Part shown: one piece after another, positions 24,191 through 32,213 of the stretch
Position numbering within the stretch: position 1 is the first letter of the stretch
Layout of the letters: the number at the start of each line of letters is the position of its first letter
Assembly (NCBI GenBank): GCA_035626815.1
Contig: DASPMY010000023.1
Span: 1-64,000, forward strand
DNA from: Croceibacterium_A sp035626815
Lineage (GTDB): Bacteria > Pseudomonadota > Alphaproteobacteria > Sphingomonadales > Sphingomonadaceae
Direction: 5' to 3'
DNA: 64,000 nt
Position numbers and translations under genes: made by a program
Notes under the pieces: generated by a model
Told to the model about the DNA's origin: nothing
Database searches by the model: none
What the model saw: only the letters and a program-made list of their open reading frames with translations

Positions 24191-25876
24191 ATGCTGACCT
24201 CGCTCGCGATCCGCAACGTCGTCCTGATCGAGGCGCTCGACCTCGCCTTCGGTCCCGGGCTCGGCGTGCTCACCGGCGAGACCGGCGCGGGCAAGTCGAT
24301 CCTGCTCGACGCCCTCGGCCTGGTCCTCGGAAACCGGGCCGAGACCGCCCTCGTCCGCGCCGGCGAGGACGAGGCGAGCGTGACCGCGACGTTCGAGTTC
24401 GCCGAGCTGCCCGAGGCGGTCGCGCTGGCGCTGGGCGAAGCCGAAGTCGCGCTCGAGCCGGGCGAGCCGCTGATCCTGCGGCGGCGAGTGCGCAGGGCGG
24501 GCGATGGGGACGACAAAGGCGCCGCCTCCAAGGCGTGGATCAACGACCAGCCGGTCGGCGCCGCGCTGCTGCGCGAGCTGGCCCCGGCGCTGGTCGAGCT
24601 GCACGGCCAGCACGACGACCGCGGGCTGGTCAACCCGCGCGGCCATCGCGCGCTGCTCGACCGCTATGCCGGCGGGGACGTGGCCGGCGTCGAGGACGCC
24701 TGGGCCAAGTGGCGCGCGGCCGAGGCCCGGCTCGAGGCGGCCCGCGCTGCCATCGCGCAGGCCAAAGCCGACCAGGATCTGCTGCTGGCGCACCTCGCCG
24801 AGCTGGCCACGATCGAGCCGGAGGAAGGCGAGGAAGAGCGGCTCGCTCTCGCCCGCGCCGACATGCAGAAGGGGGAGAAGCTCGCCGGCGACCTCGAGGC
24901 GCTGCGGCTGGTGTGGGACGGCTCGGACTCGGCGCTGGCGCAATTGCGCGGCGCGGCCCGGCGGCTCGACCGGATCGCCGCGGAGCACGCGCTGCTCGCC
25001 GAGGCGCTCGCCGCGCTCGACCGCGCGGTGATCGAGGCGGGCGAAGCCGAGGACAAGCTCGCGAAGGCCGCCGAGGCGCTGACCTTCGATCCGGCCGAGC
25101 TCGACCGCATCGAAACCCGCCTGTTCGAGCTGCGCGCCCTCGCCCGCAAGCACGGCTGCCAGCCCGACGCGCTGCCCGCGGCGATGCGCGCGTTGCGCGC
25201 CCGGCTCGATGCGATCGAGGCCGGCGACGCCGAGATCGGCGCGCTCGAGCAAGCGGCGGTGGAGTCGGGCCGGACCTATCGCGCGCGGGCCGAGGCGCTG
25301 CACGCGATCCGCGTCGGCGCGGCGCTGCGGCTCGACGCGGCGGTCGCGGCCGAGCTGGAGCCGCTGCGGCTCGATGCCGCACGCTTCCGCACGGCGGTGA
25401 CCCAGCTGCCCGAGGAGCGCTGGGGAGCGCACGGCATCGACGGGGTGGAGTTCCTCATCTCGACCAATCCCGGCGCCGACTTCGCCCCGTTGAACAAGAT
25501 CGCCAGCGGCGGCGAGCTGTCGCGCTTCATCCTCGCGCTCAAGGTCGCGCTGGCCGAGCAGGGCGGCGCGGCATCGGTGATCTTCGACGAGATCGATCGC
25601 GGAGTCGGCGGCGCGGTGGCGAGCGCGATCGGCGAACGGCTCGCGCGGCTGGCGGGCGGCGGCCAGCTGCTCGCGGTCACGCATTCGCCGCAGGTCGCCG
25701 CGCGCGGCGCAATCCACTACTTGATCGCCAAGTCGAGCGAAGGCACGGTGACGCGCACCTCGGTCACCCGGCTCGACGCGGCCGGCCGCCAGGAGGAGAT
25801 CGCCCGCATGCTCTCCGGCGCCGAAATCACCAGCGAGGCCCGCGCCCAGGCCGACCGGCTGCTGGAGGGCGTGTGA
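24191..25876 (+). CDS. recN: DNA repair protein RecN
   Basis: An SMC-like ATPase of recombination repair, 561 residues. The N-terminal head has the Walker A motif GETGAGKS (residues 29-36) after MLTSLAIRNVVLIEALDL; LHGQHDDRGL is the Q-loop region; a long coiled coil spans about residues 160-370; the C-terminal head carries the signature IASGGELSRF, Walker B VIFDEIDRGVGG and the TVTRTSVTRLDAAGRQEEIARML tail. The ATG at 24191 matches the family N-terminus. RecN is usually SOS-induced, but I find no proper alphaproteobacterial LexA box here. Confidence 0.97.
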   Translation: MLTSLAIRNVVLIEALDLAFGPGLGVLTGETGAGKSILLDALGLVLGNRAETALVRAGEDEASVTATFEFAELPEAVALALGEAEVALEPGEPLILRRRVRRAGDGDDKGAASKAWINDQPVGAALLRELAPALVELHGQHDDRGLVNPRGHRALLDRYAGGDVAGVEDAWAKWRAAEARLEAARAAIAQAKADQDLLLAHLAELATIEPEEGEEERLALARADMQKGEKLAGDLEALRLVWDGSDSALAQLRGAARRLDRIAAEHALLAEALAALDRAVIEAGEAEDKLAKAAEALTFDPAELDRIETRLFELRALARKHGCQPDALPAAMRALRARLDAIEAGDAEIGALEQAAVESGRTYRARAEALHAIRVGAALRLDAAVAAELEPLRLDAARFRTAVTQLPEERWGAHGIDGVEFLISTNPGADFAPLNKIASGGELSRFILALKVALAEQGGAASVIFDEIDRGVGGAVASAIGERLARLAGGGQLLAVTHSPQVAARGAIHYLIAKSSEGTVTRTSVTRLDAAGRQEEIARMLSGAEITSEARAQADRLLEGV

Positions 25877-26178
25877 TGCTGGCGCTGGTCCCGTGGCTGC
25901 TCGCGCTGGTCGCCGGCTTCTTCTTGACCTCGTGGATAGCAGCCCGGGTCCGGGGCGGGACCGCTATCGCGGTGCTGGCGGCGTGGTTCGTGGCGCCGTA
26001 CGTCGCGTTGTGGTTCGCCCTTGCCTCGGCAACCGATCCGGCGTGGGACGCCGAGCGCGCCGCCAATAACCAAACCTTCAGCTTCGTGCTCGTTTCGATC
26101 CTGATGACCGTGCCATGGGGGCTGGTACTCCTGTTCGCCGTGCGACGCGGGCGCAGGCGCCGCGATCGGGCGGGCTGA
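25876..26178 (+). CDS. Small membrane protein, unknown
   Basis: A 100-residue hydrophobic protein with three predicted membrane segments (about residues 4-23, 28-52 and 68-90) and a positively charged tail RRGRRRRDRAG, so the C-terminus is probably cytosolic. Its ATG overlaps the recN stop (TGATG), and the next gene starts 2 bases after its end, so it is part of an operon. No family recognised. Confidence 0.7.
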   Translation: MLALVPWLLALVAGFFLTSWIAARVRGGTAIAVLAAWFVAPYVALWFALASATDPAWDAERAANNQTFSFVLVSILMTVPWGLVLLFAVRRGRRRRDRAG

Positions 26179-26180
26179 CG

Positions 26181-26864
26181 ATGACCGACCTACTCGATCG
26201 CCCCGTGTGGCACGCCCTGACCACCGAGCAGGCGGGGCTGGCGGCGGCGAGCGGCGCGGCGGTGCGGATCGACCCGGCCTATGGCCCGTTCGCGGCCGCG
26301 CGCAGCCGCACGGCAGCGGCGCAGAAGGCGCTCGCGGCGACCTTGCAGGGACCGGACGACCGCATCGGACTGGTCGAGCGCGCCGCCTGGCCCGCCCCGC
26401 CGGGCACCCGCGTGCTCGGCGGCGGCGACGTCGTGCAGATGGTGCTGGAGAAGCCGCCGGGCGAAATCGCCGACGACCCGCGCATCGTCCGGCTCGGCGA
26501 GGACGACGCGGCCGAGATGGCCGCGCTCGCGCTCGATACCGAGCCCGGGCCGTGGGGCAGCGCGACGCACCGCTACGGCGACTATTACGGCATCCGCATC
26601 AGGGGCAAGCTGGCGGCGATGGCGGGTGAGCGGCTGCGGCTGCCTGGCCTCGCCGAAGTCAGCGGCGTCTCGACCTGGCCCGAGTTTCGCGGCCGGGGCC
26701 TCGCCGGCGCGCTCGTCCGCCGTGTGGTGCAAGGCATGGTCGAGCGCGGCGAGACCCCGTTCCTGCACTGCTATGCGGCCAATGTCGGCGCGGTGGCGCT
26801 CTACGAGAAGCTCGGCTTCCGGACGCGCGCCCGGCTGACCTTCACGATACTGGCGCTCGCCTGA
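26181..26864 (+). CDS. GNAT family N-acetyltransferase
   Basis: A 227-residue acetyltransferase. The GNAT fold is in the C-terminal half: VSTWPEFRGRGLAGALVRRVV is the acetyl-CoA pyrophosphate loop (R/QxxGxG/A) near residue 170, followed by FLHCYAANVGAVALYEKLGFR, the usual motif B. The N-terminal half is the less conserved part seen in FR47-like acetyltransferases. Substrate unknown. It starts 2 bases after the small membrane protein gene and is probably expressed with recN. Confidence 0.88.
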   Translation: MTDLLDRPVWHALTTEQAGLAAASGAAVRIDPAYGPFAAARSRTAAAQKALAATLQGPDDRIGLVERAAWPAPPGTRVLGGGDVVQMVLEKPPGEIADDPRIVRLGEDDAAEMAALALDTEPGPWGSATHRYGDYYGIRIRGKLAAMAGERLRLPGLAEVSGVSTWPEFRGRGLAGALVRRVVQGMVERGETPFLHCYAANVGAVALYEKLGFRTRARLTFTILALA

Positions 26865-26885
26865 CGAAGCGCTAGAGTCTCCCGC

Positions 26886-27356
26886 ATGTTGCGCCGCCTC
26901 GTCCCGCTCTCCGCTTCGGTTCTGCTCGCCGCCTGCGTTTCGGGCGGGGGCGCGCCGCCGCCCCTGCCGAAGCTGGCCGGCGACCGCGGGCAACCCGAGC
27001 TGGCGCTCCTCGAGCATGCGCTGACCGGCTATTTCGCCGGCGCCGGCGCCACCGCGCCGACGACCTGCGCCGCGCTCAGTCCGACGGCGCTGACGGCCGA
27101 ACAGGAGGAAGCGCTGATCGTGCGCTTCGCCCGCCTCGCGCCGATCGCCCGCTGCCGGGCGCAAGGGAGCGGCGTGGTCGACGCGATCACCGGAGCGCCG
27201 GCGAGGCTGGTGCAGCTCTACGATTTCACCTGCCGCGATGCCGGGCACTGCGCCGGATGGGTGGCCGCGGGGGGCGCACCGGCGATGCTTTACGCGATGC
27301 ATTTCGAGGGCGGGACCTGGCGCTTCGCGGGGGATCCGCGGACCGTCGCCGAGTGA
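26886..27356 (+). CDS. Putative lipoprotein, unknown function
   Basis: A 156-residue secreted protein with a lipobox SVLLAAC (Cys near residue 16), then a Gly/Pro-rich linker and a domain with four further Cys residues (TTCAAL, ARCRAQ, FTCRDAGHC) likely to form disulphides in the periplasm. No recognised domain. Its last bases overlap the ligA start (GTGA), so the two are co-translated. This association with ligA may be only local packing. Confidence 0.65.
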   Translation: MLRRLVPLSASVLLAACVSGGGAPPPLPKLAGDRGQPELALLEHALTGYFAGAGATAPTTCAALSPTALTAEQEEALIVRFARLAPIARCRAQGSGVVDAITGAPARLVQLYDFTCRDAGHCAGWVAAGGAPAMLYAMHFEGGTWRFAGDPRTVAE

Positions 27357-29464
27357 ACGGCGGCGAGCCGAGCGAAGCCGACGCCGCCAACGAGCTGATG
27401 CGGCTCGCGCGCGAAATCGCGCGTCATAACCGGCTCTACCACGCCGAGGACGCGCCGGAGATTTCGGACGCCGAGTACGATGCCCTGGTGCGGCGCAATG
27501 CCGAGCTGGAGGCGGCGTTTCCGCATCTGGTGCGGGCGGACAGCCCGTCGCAGCAGGTCGGCCACGAGGTTTCGGCCTCGCCGCTGTCCAAGGTCTCGCA
27601 TCAGGTGCGCATGGCGAGCCTCGACAATGCCTTCGCCGACGAGGAGGTGGCCGAGTTCGTCGCCCGGGTGCGGCGCTATCTGAACCTGCCCGACGACGAA
27701 GGCGTGACCTTCACCGCCGAGGACAAGATCGACGGCCTGTCGTGCTCGCTGCGCTACGAGAACGGGGCGCTGGTGCTGGCGGCGACGCGCGGCGACGGGC
27801 TGGTCGGCGAGAACGTCACCGCCAACGTCGCCCATGTCGCCGGCATCCCCCAGCAATTGCGCGGCGAGGCGCCGGCGGTGCTCGAGGTGCGCGGCGAAGT
27901 CTACATGGAGAAGCAGGCATTCGCCGCGCTCAATGCGCGCATGATCGAGGACGCGCGGGAGCGGGCGCAGTCCAGGGGCGAGGCGTTCGACCCGGCGTCG
28001 GTCCGGCAGTTCGCCAACCCGCGCAATGCCGCCGCGGGCTCGCTGCGGCAGAAGGACCCGAGCGTGACCGCGGCGCGCCCGCTGCGCTTCCTCGCGCACG
28101 GCTGGGGCGCGGCCAGCGCGCTGCCGGCGGATAGCCAGTTCGCGATGATGCAGCGGATCGAGCAATGGGGCCTGCCGATCTCGCCCGATCTCGTGCGCTG
28201 CCACTCGCTCGACCAGATGCTCGAGCATTACCGGGCGATCGCCGCCGGCCGGGCGGGCCTGACGTACGAGATAGACGGAGTGGTCTACAAGGTCGACCGG
28301 CTCGACTGGCAGGGGCGGCTCGGCTTCGTCGCGAAGGCCCCGCGCTGGGCCCTGGCGCACAAGTTCCCGGCCGAGCGAGCCGAAACGGTGCTCGAGGCGA
28401 TCGACATCCAGGTCGGCCGCACCGGCAAGCTGACGCCGGTCGGGCGGCTCAAGCCGGTGCTGGTCGGCGGGGTCACCGTGACCAACGTCACGCTGCACAA
28501 CCGCGACGAGATTGCCCGGCTCGGCCTGCGCGTCGGCGACCGCATCGTGCTGCAGCGCGCCGGCGACGTGATCCCGCAAGTGGTCGAGAACCTGACCCGC
28601 GACGAGGGGCGCGCGGCGTACGCATTCCCCGACCATTGCCCGGTCTGCGGCAGCGAGGCGGTGGCCGCGGAAGGCGAGGTCGACGTGCGCTGCACCGGCG
28701 GGCTGGTGTGCCGCGCGCAGCAGTTCGAGCGGCTGCGCCATTTCGCCAGCCGCGGGGCGCTCGACATCGAAGGGCTCGGCGAGAAGACCATCCTCGAGTT
28801 CATGGAGCTCGGCTGGCTCGCCAAAGGCCCGGCCGACATCTTCCGCCTGCACCGGCACCGCGACGAGCTCGTCGGGCGCGAAGGCTGGCAGGATAAGTCT
28901 GTGGATAACCTGTTGGCATCGATCGAGGCCAAGCGCCGCCCGGATGCGGCGCGGCTGCTGTTCGGGCTCGGCATCCGCCACGTCGGGGCGGTCACCGCGC
29001 GCGACCTGCTCAAGCGGTTCCACAACCTCGAGGCCTTGCGGCGGGCGGCCGAGAAGGCCCGCGACGGCGACCTCGAGGCTCGTGCCGAGCTGACCGCGAT
29101 CGAAGGCGTCGGCCCGGTGGTGGTCGAGGCGCTGGGCGATTTCTTCCACGAGGAGCACAACCGCGCGGCGTGGGACGACCTGTTGAGCGAGGCCGATCCG
29201 CCGGAATACGTGGTCGAGACGCTCGCCAGCCCCGTGTCCGGCAAGACCGTCGTCTTCACCGGCAAGCTCGAGACGATGAGCCGCGACGAGGCCAAGGCGC
29301 AGGCCGAGCGGCTCGGCGCCAAGGCGGCCGGCTCGGTCAGCCCTAAAACCGACCTCCTGGTCGCCGGCCCCGGCGCGGGGAGCAAGCTCAAGAAGGCGGC
29401 CGAGCTCGGCATCGAGGTGATCGACGAGGCCGCCTGGGGCGAAATCGTCCGGGCCGCGGGATAG
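27353..29464 (+). CDS. ligA: NAD-dependent DNA ligase
   Basis: The replicative DNA ligase that seals nicks using NAD, 703 residues. Domain order: Ia NAD-binding region, adenylation domain with the catalytic Lys in EDKIDGLS at residue 125, OB fold, four-Cys zinc finger (CPVC near 430 and the following Cys pair), helix-hairpin-helix repeats (LFGLGIRHVGAVTARDLL, LTAIEGVGPVVVEAL) and a C-terminal BRCT domain starting GKTVVFTGKLETMSRDEAK. The start is GTG at 27353, overlapping the lipoprotein stop; it gives the standard N-terminus just before LMRLAREIARHNRLYH. Confidence 0.98.
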   Translation: MNGGEPSEADAANELMRLAREIARHNRLYHAEDAPEISDAEYDALVRRNAELEAAFPHLVRADSPSQQVGHEVSASPLSKVSHQVRMASLDNAFADEEVAEFVARVRRYLNLPDDEGVTFTAEDKIDGLSCSLRYENGALVLAATRGDGLVGENVTANVAHVAGIPQQLRGEAPAVLEVRGEVYMEKQAFAALNARMIEDARERAQSRGEAFDPASVRQFANPRNAAAGSLRQKDPSVTAARPLRFLAHGWGAASALPADSQFAMMQRIEQWGLPISPDLVRCHSLDQMLEHYRAIAAGRAGLTYEIDGVVYKVDRLDWQGRLGFVAKAPRWALAHKFPAERAETVLEAIDIQVGRTGKLTPVGRLKPVLVGGVTVTNVTLHNRDEIARLGLRVGDRIVLQRAGDVIPQVVENLTRDEGRAAYAFPDHCPVCGSEAVAAEGEVDVRCTGGLVCRAQQFERLRHFASRGALDIEGLGEKTILEFMELGWLAKGPADIFRLHRHRDELVGREGWQDKSVDNLLASIEAKRRPDAARLLFGLGIRHVGAVTARDLLKRFHNLEALRRAAEKARDGDLEARAELTAIEGVGPVVVEALGDFFHEEHNRAAWDDLLSEADPPEYVVETLASPVSGKTVVFTGKLETMSRDEAKAQAERLGAKAAGSVSPKTDLLVAGPGAGSKLKKAAELGIEVIDEAAWGEIVRAAG

Positions 29465-29530
29465 GCGTTCGATCGGCTTGCCCTAGGCGTTCAACGGACT
29501 AGATAGGCCGCGACGCAGCAGGACTTGCCG

Positions 29531-30313
29531 ATGGCCACCTTCACGCTTCCGAAGAACAGCCGGATCACCGCGCGTGGCCGCGAGCACAAGGTGGAGGGCG
29601 CCCGGCGCGTCCAGCGGTTCCGCATCTACCGCTGGGACCCCGAAGCCGGCGAGAACCCGCGCTACGACACGTTCGAGGTCGACCTCGACCACTGCGGGCC
29701 GATGGTCCTCGACGCGCTGATCAAGATCAAGAACGAGATCGACCCGACGCTGACCTTCCGCCGCTCGTGCCGCGAGGGCATCTGCGGCTCGTGCTCGATG
29801 AACATGAACGGCCGCAACGGGCTCGCCTGCACCACGGCGATGGAGGACCTCAAGGGCGAGATCCGCATCACGCCCCTGCCCCACATGCAGGTGGTCAAGG
29901 ACCTGGTCCCCGATTTCAGCGAGTTCTACGCGCAATACGCCTCGATCCGCCCGTGGCTGCAGACCGTCTCGACCACGCCGAGCGGCAAGGAACGGCTGCA
30001 GAGCCCCGAGCAGCGCGAGCAGCTCGACGGGCTTTACGAATGCATCCTGTGCGCCTGCTGCTCGACCGCGTGCCCGAGCTACTGGTGGAATTCCGACAAG
30101 TTCCTCGGCCCGGCGGTGCTGCTGCAGGCTTACCGCTGGCTGGCCGACAGCCGCGACGAGATGACCGGCGACCGGCTCGACCAGCTCGAGGACCCGTTCC
30201 GGCTCTATCGCTGCCACACGATCATGAACTGCGCCAACGTGTGTCCCAAGGGCCTCAACCCGGCCAAGGCCATCGCCGAGACCAAGAAGCTGATCGCGGA
30301 GCGCGCCGCCTGA
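29531..30313 (+). CDS. sdhB: Succinate dehydrogenase iron-sulfur subunit
   Basis: The electron-transfer subunit of complex II, 260 residues. The [2Fe-2S] ligands are in CREGICGSCSMN and the following GLACTT; the [4Fe-4S] and [3Fe-4S] ligands are in CILCACCSTACPSYWW and CHTIMNCANVCPKGLNP. All three clusters are complete, so this is the functional partner of the sdhCDA genes 22 kb to the left, which lack an sdhB. The ATG at 29531 follows a CAGGA ribosome site; a TTG 6 bases earlier is possible. It is followed immediately by zapE. Confidence 0.97.
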   Translation: MATFTLPKNSRITARGREHKVEGARRVQRFRIYRWDPEAGENPRYDTFEVDLDHCGPMVLDALIKIKNEIDPTLTFRRSCREGICGSCSMNMNGRNGLACTTAMEDLKGEIRITPLPHMQVVKDLVPDFSEFYAQYASIRPWLQTVSTTPSGKERLQSPEQREQLDGLYECILCACCSTACPSYWWNSDKFLGPAVLLQAYRWLADSRDEMTGDRLDQLEDPFRLYRCHTIMNCANVCPKGLNPAKAIAETKKLIAERAA

Positions 30314-31434
30314 GCGGACTGCTCGGCCGCTACCGGGCGCTCGTCGAGGCCGGCGAGCTGCGTCCGGACCCCGAGCAGGCGGCCGCGGCCGAGGCGCTCG
30401 ACAAGCTGCAGCGCAGTCTCGAATCCCGGCCGATCAAGCGGCGCTGGTTCACCTCTCTGATCGGCACCGCGCCTTCGGCGCCGGCCGCGCGCAGCGTCTA
30501 CCTGTGGGGCGGCGTCGGGCGCGGCAAATCGATGCTGATGGACTTGTTCCACGAGACGCTCGCGATCCCCGAGAAGCGTCGCGTGCATTTCCATGCCTTC
30601 ATGCTCGAGGTCCACCAGCGGCTCAGGGAAGCGCGCAAGTCCGAGGAGGGCGATCCGATCCCCGCCGTGGCCAGGGCCATCGCCGCAGACCTGCGCTGCC
30701 TGGCGTTCGACGAGATGGTCGTCAACAACTCCGCCGACGCGATGATCATGAGCCGCCTGTTTCGCGCGATGGCCGCCGGCACCGGCGTCGAGATGGTGAT
30801 TACCTCCAACCGCCCGCCCCGCGATCTCTACAAGGACGGGCTCAATCGCGAGCACTTCGAGCCATTCATCGAGCTGATCGAGCAGCTGTTCGACGTCCGC
30901 GAGCTGAACGGCCCGGTCGACTACCGGCTCGAGCGGCTCGCCGGGATGGCCACCTGGCACACTCCGCTCGGCGACGCGGCGACGGCGCAAGTGCGCGAGG
31001 CGTTCTTCCGCCTGACCGACTACGCGCCCGAGGATGCGGCGCATGTCCCTTCCGCCGACATCGACCTCGGCGGCGGACGGACGCTGCACGTGCCCAAGAG
31101 CCTCAAGGGGGTCGCCGTGTTCAGCTTCAAGCGGCTGTGCGGCGAGCCGCGCGGCGCGGCCGACTACCTGGCGATCGCCCGCACGTATCACACCGTCATC
31201 GTCGTCGGCATTCCGCTGATGGGGCCCGAGATGCGCAACGAGGCGGCGCGGTTCGTCACGCTGATCGACGCGCTCTACGAGCACAAGGTCAAGCTGCTGG
31301 CGACCGCGGCGGCGGAGCCCGAAGCGCTCTACCCGACAGGCGACGGGAGCTTCGAGTTCGAGCGTACCGTCAGCCGGCTCATCGAGATGCAGAGCGCGGA
31401 ATACCTGGCCGAGGGGCACGGCGAGGCGGGTTGA
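30310..31434 (+). CDS. zapE: Cell division protein ZapE (AFG1-family ATPase)
   Basis: An AFG1-like P-loop ATPase of 374 residues; ZapE acts at the FtsZ ring and, in mitochondria, AFG1 assists membrane protein quality control. Walker A is GGVGRGKSML, Walker B CLAFDEM, followed by sensor ITSNRPPRDLYKDGLNR and the C-terminal CGEPRGAADYLAIARTYHTVIV. The N-terminus SGLLGRYRALVEAGELRPDPEQ matches the family only if the start is the CTG at 30310, which overlaps the sdhB stop as CTGA; no ATG, GTG or TTG is in a suitable place. The linkage of sdhB and zapE is common in alphaproteobacteria. Confidence 0.93.
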   Translation: MSGLLGRYRALVEAGELRPDPEQAAAAEALDKLQRSLESRPIKRRWFTSLIGTAPSAPAARSVYLWGGVGRGKSMLMDLFHETLAIPEKRRVHFHAFMLEVHQRLREARKSEEGDPIPAVARAIAADLRCLAFDEMVVNNSADAMIMSRLFRAMAAGTGVEMVITSNRPPRDLYKDGLNREHFEPFIELIEQLFDVRELNGPVDYRLERLAGMATWHTPLGDAATAQVREAFFRLTDYAPEDAAHVPSADIDLGGGRTLHVPKSLKGVAVFSFKRLCGEPRGAADYLAIARTYHTVIVVGIPLMGPEMRNEAARFVTLIDALYEHKVKLLATAAAEPEALYPTGDGSFEFERTVSRLIEMQSAEYLAEGHGEAG

Positions 31435-31459
31435 CACTCCGCGGCAAGCCCCCAGATTC
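31431..31459 (+). promoter_or_regulatory. Possible promoter for the pirin gene
   Basis: A consensus -35 hexamer TTGACA (31431-31436, overlapping the zapE stop) is followed 17 bases later by AGATTC (31454-31459), a poor -10. Position and spacing suit the pirin gene at 31504, which has an AGGTGG ribosome site. Low to moderate support. Confidence 0.35.
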
Positions 31460-31503
31460 CCAGCATTCCGGCGGCAACACCCCGCCGAGGTGGACTACCA
31501 GAA

Positions 31504-32202
31504 ATGATCGACATCCGACCGTTCGCGGGCCTGGCGCACAATGACCACGGCTGGCTCGACACCCGTTTCCATTTCAGCTTCGCCGATTATCACGACCCCG
31601 CGCGCATGGGCTGGGGGCGCATCCGCGTGTGGAACGACGACAAGATTGCGCCGAAGAGCGGCTTTCCGCCGCACCCGCACCGCGACATGGAGATCGTCAC
31701 TTTCGTCCGCACCGGCGCGATCACCCACAAGGACAGCATGGGCAATACCGGCCGCACCGCGGCGGGCGACGTGCAGGTGATGAGCGCCGGCACCGGGGTG
31801 ACTCACGCCGAGTACAACCTCGAGGACGAGGACACCACGCTGTTCCAGATCTGGATCCTGCCCGATCGCGCCGGCGAGGCGCCCGGCTGGGGCATGCGCG
31901 CGTTTCCGCGCGGCGACCGGTCGGGCCGTTTCAAGATCCTCGCCAGCGGTGACCCGCAGGCGGACGATGCGCTGCCGATCCGCAGCGACGCAAAGATTCT
32001 TGCCGCCACCGTGGCGGCCGGGGAGTCGGTGACTTACGCGGCCCGCCCCTCGCGCCACCAGTACCTGGTCGCGACCGGGGGCCGGATCCGCGTCAACGGG
32101 CGCGAGGCCGACCCGCGCGACGGCATCGCGATCACCGGCGAGGAGGCGATCGTGGTCGAAGCGCTCGAGGACTGCGAGCTGGTGATGGTCGACGCGCGCT
32201 AG
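31504..32202 (+). CDS. Pirin family protein
   Basis: A 232-residue bicupin of the pirin family; relatives include quercetinases (YhhW-type) and regulators of pyruvate metabolism. The metal-binding pattern of the N-terminal cupin is present: HPHRDMEIVT (two His) and the later GTGVTHAEYN (His and Glu). The conserved WLDTRFHFSFADY and GRIRVWNDDKI stretches also fit. Function in this organism is unknown; a metal-dependent dioxygenase is the usual guess. The 3' end faces the crotonase gene 11 bases away. Confidence 0.93.
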   Translation: MIDIRPFAGLAHNDHGWLDTRFHFSFADYHDPARMGWGRIRVWNDDKIAPKSGFPPHPHRDMEIVTFVRTGAITHKDSMGNTGRTAAGDVQVMSAGTGVTHAEYNLEDEDTTLFQIWILPDRAGEAPGWGMRAFPRGDRSGRFKILASGDPQADDALPIRSDAKILAATVAAGESVTYAARPSRHQYLVATGGRIRVNGREADPRDGIAITGEEAIVVEALEDCELVMVDAR

Positions 32203-32213
32203 CGCGCCGACGT

